DNA from: Eriocheir sinensis
Lineage: Eukaryota > Arthropoda > Malacostraca > Decapoda > Varunidae
NCBI RefSeq assembly: GCF_024679095.1
Contig: NC_066549.1
Span: 11,221,802-11,285,801, forward strand
Length of the DNA stretch: 64,000 bases
Direction: 5' to 3'
Shown: positions 55,811 to 64,000 of the stretch, one piece after another
How the letters are laid out: the number at the start of each line of letters is the position of its first letter
How positions within the stretch are numbered: the stretch's first letter is position 1
Notes under the pieces: model-generated
Seen by the model: only the letters and a program-made list of their open reading frames with translations
Told to the model about the DNA's origin: nothing
Databases searched by the model: none
Program-made: the position numbers and the translations under genes

Positions 55811-56529
55811 TGAACGGAGATAAGCACCGACGCAAAGCACATCCACCTCTCCTTTCACATCATCGCAGCTAGTGTTTTGCAGCACATCTCATCCGCTCAG
55901 CCTCACGTTGCCTCCTTTCATCGCATCACTCCCCCCCTCATGCTCCATCCTCTATAATTATGATCCCTCACTTTCGGTGCAACGCCAGTCTCTTCCTTAC
56001 ATTTCCTTCCTGACACCTCTCGTTCCTCACCCGTGGACCATCACTTCACCGCCGTCCCTTCCACTTGATCCCACCTCACCTCTACCCCTTCCTCTTTCTT
56101 CACCTATGAGTATTTCCTTTCCCTTTGTTGAATAGGTGCCAGAGTTCCTCCCACTGCAGTAACAGCCACCATCACGGACAGACACAATACGGCAGAAACG
56201 TTTATCTGTTACCATACACAAAGGAGTTTTCAGCATCTTACCAAAAAGCACTCCTCTCAAAACCATGGTCAGGATATAAATGGCGTTGATGTCCTAGGCT
56301 CTCCAGTACTTTGATTTTTTTAGGTATAAAAGAACATTTGGATAAGGCAACGAAAGATTAAGAATATTAACTGATCTTCTGAATTTGATCACAATATACT
56401 TGCCTCCCCCTTGTAGCGGCCACACTGCACTCGATTTTCCACATTAGCACTAAGCAATCCAAATTCCTTATGGAAGAGTAAACACATCTTTCTTTCATCC
56501 ATTTCTGTAGTAAACCTTGGATCAGCCCT

Positions 56530-56715
56530 CCTTTGTATATATCCTCCTCCCTACGCCTTAATCGCTCTCAAAAGGGAAGTATTAAGACACCTCCGTATTC
56601 AATTTTTACCCTCTTTCGGCTACTCTATCAACTATTTGCAGGAACAGCGCCAGTGGGCTTTTTTGTTTAATCTTTATTTTGTCTTTGAGGTGCCTCCATT
56701 ACAGAAGAAATCAGC
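56530..56715 (+). mobile_element. LINE 3' tail, copy 3 (diverged)
   Basis: CTCTTTCGGCTACTC is followed by GGAACAGCGCCAGTGGGC, a T-rich stretch and TGAGGTGCCTCCATTACAG, an older and more diverged copy of the same tail. Upstream, TCCTCCTCCCTACGCC and CTCTCAAAAGGGAAGTATTA match the end of the polymerase frame in the 54954 copy, with frame loss. Confidence 0.55.
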
Positions 56716-57100
56716 AGAATTATAACTGAGTATGTATGGAGCCAAGAAAGAGTTCACTTTAGTCTTTATGTTATATTATCTCCCCTAACTCATTGCTGCA
56801 AGGCGTGAGGGAGAAGTACAGCTCTTCAGTGGGTCATTGAGCGGTCTCCACACCCTCTTTTAATCAAATACGTTCATCTAAGTGTCGCCGCAGCTGCCAC
56901 GCAATGATATGAGTCTCGGCACGTGCGGGAGTGCTCCTTATCGTGCTTTAATTTGGGTCAGGCGCCGCTAATAACTCGTGCTATCCAGGCATTACAGCGG
57001 CGAGCGCCAGCCCGGCACGTGCATCGATGCTCGCTTTTATGAATGGGCGGAGAAAGCACGTTTTTAGGGAAGGACTGAGATGGGGGAATGACTAACAGCT

Positions 57101-57103
<3 letters not shown>

Positions 57104-57178
<75 letters not shown>
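57104..57178. repeat. (GT)n microsatellite
   Basis: A perfect GT run of about 75 bp. Confidence 0.96.
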
Positions 57179-57180
<2 letters not shown>

Positions 57181-57966
57181 GGGAGGTCAGTGCGTTATGG
57201 AGGAGCTGGCACAGAAAACGAGCGGGTGGTGGTGAGTGGGGGCAGGTGGGGCGAGCTTGTTAGGAGGGTCGAGGGCGGGGGGAGGGTGGAACGAAGGGGT
57301 GGAGAAAGGGGAGGAGGCAAAGCAATAGGGGGCGGGGTGGGGGATGATTGCGTGTGTTCCAGGTGGTGTATTGATCTGACTCAGGTCAACCGTGTGGCCC
57401 AGACCAGATATTATCTAAAATTGCCTAATTTCATGCATTTGGGGAAGACAGATAAGAATCACCATCATGGCTGGCTTGCTGCGACGTAGCTTTTAACCTC
57501 CTCCGCCCCCACACCTTGCCCCGCCCATCCCCTCTGCTCCCCTTCCCGCGGCCCCCTGTTTTGACCTCTTCAGACTCTGCGGTGACCCCGTACAGCCATT
57601 TTGTTCCGCCCATATTATAAAACATGTCTTATTTTCGCTCGCTTTCTCTCGTCAAACTCTATGTTCCCGACGCCGCCGCTTCGCATATTCGCCGCTGATC
57701 TCGTTCAAGATAAAAAAAAAAAGGACTGTCGGTCATAGGTTTCAATCTTTCCTTCAAACAACTGCCGCCATCTTCAAGACCCTGCCGACCAAAGAAACGA
57801 GGAATGAGGAAGTGAAGACCAAGACGTTTACCAGCGTTTTAAAGCAAAGTCAACCCAAATATATGAGTTCCCATGAACCTGTACCTGACTTCCTGGATGC
57901 GAGGATTCTGATAAGACATCGCAATAAAAGTCTTATCAGCGTGATGGACGGACTGGGGGAGGCAAA

Positions 57967-58182
57967 CGGTCATATTTTTAAACATTTCGACCCCCAAGCT
58001 CAAGGCAAGACTTTCGTAGGAGTTTTTAGCATTTCCAGGGGTAGTTTTACAGCTTTTCTGATAGTCTGACCCTTCTTCGATACCGTGAACCTAAGGAAAC
58101 ACTCATTAGAACCCGACTGACCTCCTTTTCGACCTTTGTAACTGTTGATGTGAGAGGTGGATACGTCTGAGACTACCGACCA
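57967..58182 (+). mobile_element. Dispersed SINE-like repeat, copy 4
   Basis: This copy contains TTTTTAAACATTTCGAC, GACTTTCGTAGGAGTTTTTA, CATTTCCAGGGGTAGTTTTA, GAACCCGACTGACCTCCTTT and TGATGTGAGAGGTGGATACG. It lies between two open frames in the same reading frame (57812 and 58157). CCGACCAAAGAA occurs both at about 57785 and at the element's 3' border, which could be chance or part of a flanking duplication. Confidence 0.72.
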
Positions 58183-58449
58183 AAGAACCACGCAACTCCA
58201 TCGGCACATGAATAGAGAAGTCCAGAGCGATTTCGTCACTAAGGACAAGACGGAGGTGAAGTGTTGCGAGTCCGCCTCCGGGAACTCGACGCCCACGCCC
58301 TTCCGAAAACTCCCCGGACCTCAAACAAAGGAGGACAGAGCAGGAAAAATATGTGATACCAGCTCGAGGTCAGAAACGAATATTTATGAAGAAAAATCCC
58401 CATTACGTCAGGAGTCCGCGAGACCATACATAAACAAAGCCTTCTAGTG

Positions 58450-60659
58450 AAAAAATAATAAAGTCAAGAAAAAATATATATCAGACTAGAAAAAAGCGGA
58501 CGAAGATAGTAGCTGATAAAATAGAGAAACCAAACCAAGGGATAATTACGAGATGATAAAAAAGATACGAAATACACACAGTAAACGCACAAAAAATAGT
58601 TGTATAAAGTAATCAGTGGCATCATATTAGCATGACATAAGAACAACAAAAGAAGACGTGGTAAAAACAAAAATAGAGCCAGATAATAGATGGTTTTAAA
58701 AGAAGAAGAACAAGAACAAAAACAAGAAGAGCAAGAAGAAAAAGAACAACAACAAGAACAAGGAAGAAAGAAAGAAAGAAAAAAAAAGGAAGACGAAGAC
58801 GAGACCAAACAAAGAAAAAATAAATAAACAAAAAGGAATTGCAAGAAAAGACGAAAGATAAATGAAAGTATGAGTATGCAAGGGGAAGGAGAGCAAGCGA
58901 AGCAGAACCCAGCGAATTGAGTCTCCCCATAACGTGAGTGGCTGGCTGGTTGGCTGGCTGAGTGGCTGACTGGCTGGCTGAGTGGCTGGCTGGACTCCCT
59001 CATTATAACCAGCATGCCACGCGGCCGCCCAGACGCATGGATGAACTAGTGCCGCCCGGAACCATTAGTGCGGCCTCGCTAGGAAGCCCCGCTGGACAAT
59101 AAACTCTGAGGGCTGCGTGGCATGGTTATTGTGAGGGTGAGGGTGGCAATTACCATAATGACTGGCACGAGAACCGGCACAGCACGGGAGGTGAGGGGAA
59201 GGGCGAGGGGAGAGGAGGGCAGGGGAGAGGCGGTGGCGCGATAAGAGACGAGGGGGAGTGAAGGGGAGGGAGGAGGAGAAGGGCGGAATATGACAGTAGG
59301 GAGGTGGTGGTGATGAGGAGTAATGGGAAATAAATAAAGGGGGCAAGATAAGTGCGTATAGATATGAAGGAGAAAGGAAGAAGAGGAGAATTAGCTTGAA
59401 GTGGATCATGAGAGAGAGGAGGAGGAGGAGGTGGAGGAGGAGGAGGAGAAACACGAATGAGAATGGTTCGCTGCAATAACTAACACGAGGCTCGGAAATT
59501 GAGGTCAGGACTCCGGAGTGAGCTGGGGATAACGTGCACTGCGGCGGCCACACCAGCACTCACGAAGGAGACCCGAGGGAGCGATAGAGGAGGCGAAGGG
59601 GATGGATGGGGGAGGCAGGGTGGAAGGAAGGGAGGGTGAAGGAAGAAAGCGTCGCGTGAGGAAGCGCTCGGAAAGAAACGCAAGACGACGATAAAAAGAA
59701 AGCCGGCTGGTAAGAAGTGCGGTAAAGGAGGTAGGAATCGATGGGCTTCTCCTTCCTCCCTAAGTGCCTCCATTGTGACTCAGGGCAGACCGGGGCGAGG
59801 CGGAGTAATGTCGAAGCGTTATCTGATGGCGCTCTCGTGCTGATATATGTATGGGTGTAGAGGTGCGGAGGAAGAGGAGGAGGGAGGGGGGAGATTGTAG
59901 GAGGGGGACGAGATGGGGGAGAAGGAAGAGAAAGAGGAACATGAAGAAAACGATGGATAGGAAGAGGAGAAAGAAGAGTAAGAAGAAAAGAAGTAAATAT
60001 AAAACAAGAACAAGAACTAGGAGATATGACATAAAGGTATATCAAGGGGAAGAGAAAAGAAAGTAATAGGATAAAAAGAGGAATAGAGGAAGGAGAGCCT
60101 CGGAAGATCAAAACGCACGCTAATTAAATATATATGATTACTGCAAGTCCCCAATCAACCAATACAAGAAAGTTCCGTTGGGGTTGGTGCGTCCATCTAT
60201 CGGTCAACCTTAGTATTCAATATATCTAACGTGGCAGCTATTGCGTATGCTCCAGTAAAACATCGTCACCCTCATAAAATAATTGCCTAAGTCATTTTTC
60301 AGCGATTTCCAGGTTTTTGTCTACATCAATTTTTCAAGATGTGACGCCCATTTTTGTATAGTTGCCTTCGTCATTGAGGGTTTGAGTGTTCTAGAATTGA
60401 CCTTTTCATTTCTGCCTAAATCTTAAGACAAATGAGACAATGACAGTTCTTTCCTGATTTTCTGAAAACTAGAAAATAATGACTTAGGCGGTTTATTTAC
60501 GAAGGTGACGATATAAAACAACAATAAACTAAAATAAAATAAAATCACGTCCTTAAGCTTTGTACCGGACGGCATTACTTTGCTCTACCACTCAGTCACT
60601 CTCTCATCCATGCAGTAACTTATTTAACTATATTTTTTCTATAGTAATGACTCCTACTT
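58450..60659. other. No gene: purine-rich blocks and unique sequence
   Basis: 58470-58880 is A/G-rich; 58930-58995 has imperfect GGCTGGCTGA repeats; 59200-60070 is G/A-rich. The Ser/Phe/Leu-rich minus-strand frames follow this bias. 60120-60660 is unique with no motif. Confidence 0.65.
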
Positions 60660-60780
60660 AACTCAAACTGCCACCTCTTCGGATTTTTTACAGGAGCAGC
60701 GAGTAGCGGGCTTTTTTTATTGTTATTTCCTTTTTTTTGTTCCCTTGTGCTGTCTCCTTTGCTGTAAAATAAAATAAAAA
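60660..60780 (+). mobile_element. LINE 3' UTR tail, copy 2
   Basis: The segment repeats the tail seen at 55075-55180: GGAGCAGCGAGTAGCGGG (60693-60710), a T-rich stretch, GTGCTGTCTCCTTTGCTGTA and an A-rich end. No polymerase codons remain upstream, so this is a severely 5'-truncated insertion of the same family. Confidence 0.75.
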
Positions 60781-60918
60781 AATCTATACTTTTATCACTT
60801 TTGTCAAGCCACTCTATATCCCTTTAAAGAGCTCCACCAAGCCACTGTGCACCTTTTAGAAGTTCAGGACGGGTAAGATGAAGTTTGTGTAGACATAACT
60901 TTGCAGTGTGATTGTGTA

Positions 60919-61010
60919 TAGGTGATACGCCAACCACGTCAAGCTGGTGATACGCCAACCACGTCAAGCTGGTGATACGCCAACCACGTCAAGCTAATGA
61001 TACGCCAACC
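60919..61010. repeat. 25-bp tandem repeat, 3.6 copies
   Basis: The unit GGTGATACGCCAACCACGTC plus AAGCT is repeated almost perfectly; the last copy changes GGTG to AATG. It is a recent local expansion, with no function evident. Confidence 0.93.
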
Positions 61011-61058
61011 AAACATAACAAATAAACAAACCAAGACATATAGAAATACAAATTATAC

Positions 61059-61060
<2 letters not shown>

Positions 61061-61125
<65 letters not shown>

Positions 61126-61126
61126 C
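61061..61126. repeat. (CAA)n microsatellite
   Basis: Twenty-two CAA units, about 90 bp downstream of the candidate exon donor at 61212 (minus strand). Confidence 0.96.
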
Positions 61127-61211
61127 CTCTACTAATACTACTAACAACAATAAAATAATAATAGTAATAATAGCAATAACAATAATAACAATTAATAGTC
61201 TTTCCACTCAC

Positions 61212-61290
61212 CCAGCACTTCGTCGGTACCAATGTTCTCTTTCTCGTCACTGGAGTCCGCCATCTTGCCTGTATCCACCTCGGGAGACAT
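61212..61290 (-). CDS. Possible first coding exon of an unrecognised minus-strand gene
   Basis: An ATG at 61263 in a strong context (AAG ATG G) opens MADSSDEKENIGTDEVLG and runs into the consensus donor CTGG|GTGAGTGG after 61212, phase 1. An in-frame upstream ATG at 61290 would add nine residues (MSPEVDTGK). The peptide is acidic and non-repetitive, unlike the surrounding simple sequence. I do not recognise the protein. A possible acceptor (GGATACAG at about 61269) means it could also be an internal exon. No partner exon was identified downstream on this strand. Confidence 0.35.
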
Positions 61291-61472
61291 GGGTGGAGGG
61301 GGGGGGGGGCGTCACGGGGAGAAGAGAGGGGGGAAAGACAGGGGGAGAAAGGAGGGGAGGACTGGGGTGCGTGACGGGGGCGGAGTTGGCGTGTGGGTGC
61401 GTTGATGCGTAGTAGAGCCTGGGTGGGATGGGAGATAAGAAGAGGTAGAGTTGAGGGTGTAAGTGTGTGTGC

Positions 61473-61490
<18 letters not shown>
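61290..61490 (-). repeat. Dispersed repeat copy, homologous to 17798-18005
   Basis: On the minus strand a CA run leads into CACCCTCAACTCTACC, ATCAACGCACCCACACGCCA, CGTCACGCACCCCAGTCC and GTGACGCCCCCCC, matching the copy at 17.8 kb. Similarity stops next to the ATG at 61290, so the candidate exon there lies just outside the repeat. Confidence 0.7.
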
Positions 61491-61503
<13 letters not shown>

Positions 61504-61663
61504 CAGAGTGGTGGATGATGAATGTAGGCTTGCAGTGGTGGTGTGCCACATACACAATACCAGAGACACATTCAAGAAGAGATTGATAAGGATGGGGTGG
61601 ATAGGAGGGGTTAGGGACCAGGACAGGAGCTGTATTTGCAAACCAATTTGCTCCTTGCAAACT

Positions 61664-64000
<2,337 letters not shown>

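Larger units (their letters stand above)
54136..57966. other. No gene seen; LINE tails and SINE-like repeat in unique sequence
   Basis: Besides the listed repeats, 55360-55580 looks like another degraded interspersed repeat but has no second copy here. 56720-57100 is unique. A GT run lies at 57104. Confidence 0.55.

Noticed and set aside
61540..61660. Peptide NTRDTFKKRLIRMGWIG, resembling a LINE polymerase tail
   Set aside because: Short, frame not supported upstream, and no 3' UTR match to the LINE tails in this window; kept only as a weak possibility.

Overview
The window looks like nuclear DNA from an arthropod, most probably a decapod crustacean. That is an inference from three things. 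One split gene has an unmistakable arthropod eyegone-type Pax protein with short exons and GT/AG introns. Di- and trinucleotide microsatellites are extremely dense (GA, GT and AT runs of 50 to 460 bp every few kb). CR1-like LINE, tRNA-derived SINE and hAT-type MITE fragments are scattered throughout. There are no operons, prokaryotic genes, rRNA genes or CRISPR arrays.

The one gene I can support fully lies on the minus strand, from the start codon at 47226 to the stop codon at 33285. It has six coding exons (47226-47115, 39944-39759, 39302-39107, 38757-38540, 37463-37237, 34178-33285). Every junction has a GT donor and an AG acceptor, and the codon phases match at all five introns. The spliced product is about 610 residues. 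It has a Pax RED half-paired domain (no PAI half), a paired-class homeodomain with Ser at position 50, and a long Pro/Ser/Thr-rich tail ending in a charged, NLS-like region. This is the eyegone / twin of eyegone (Pax6(5a)-like) family.

Layout. 1-33284 is downstream of the gene and holds no convincing gene; it consists of microsatellites, four minisatellites (1.7, 5.0-5.6, 25.0-25.8 and 27.2-28.3 kb), a decayed LINE (8.1-8.9 kb), two MITE copies, two copies of a dispersed SINE-like repeat and a tRNA-derived SINE. 33285-47226 is the eyegone locus; its 7.2-kb first intron carries a 455-bp GA tract joined to about 55 copies of a 31-bp satellite. 47230-48620 is the CpG-rich 5' flank. 48.6-64 kb is again mostly repeats, with a third MITE, two more copies of the SINE-like repeat, LINE 3' tails, one unrecognised coding-like ORF (50.3 kb, minus) and a possible first coding exon of another minus-strand gene at 61.2 kb.

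The most notable findings are the complete eyegone exon model with its truncated paired domain and candidate CtBP motifs, a three-copy MITE family with about 25-bp terminal inverted repeats and 8-bp target duplications, and a four-copy dispersed repeat. I found no multi-gene system.
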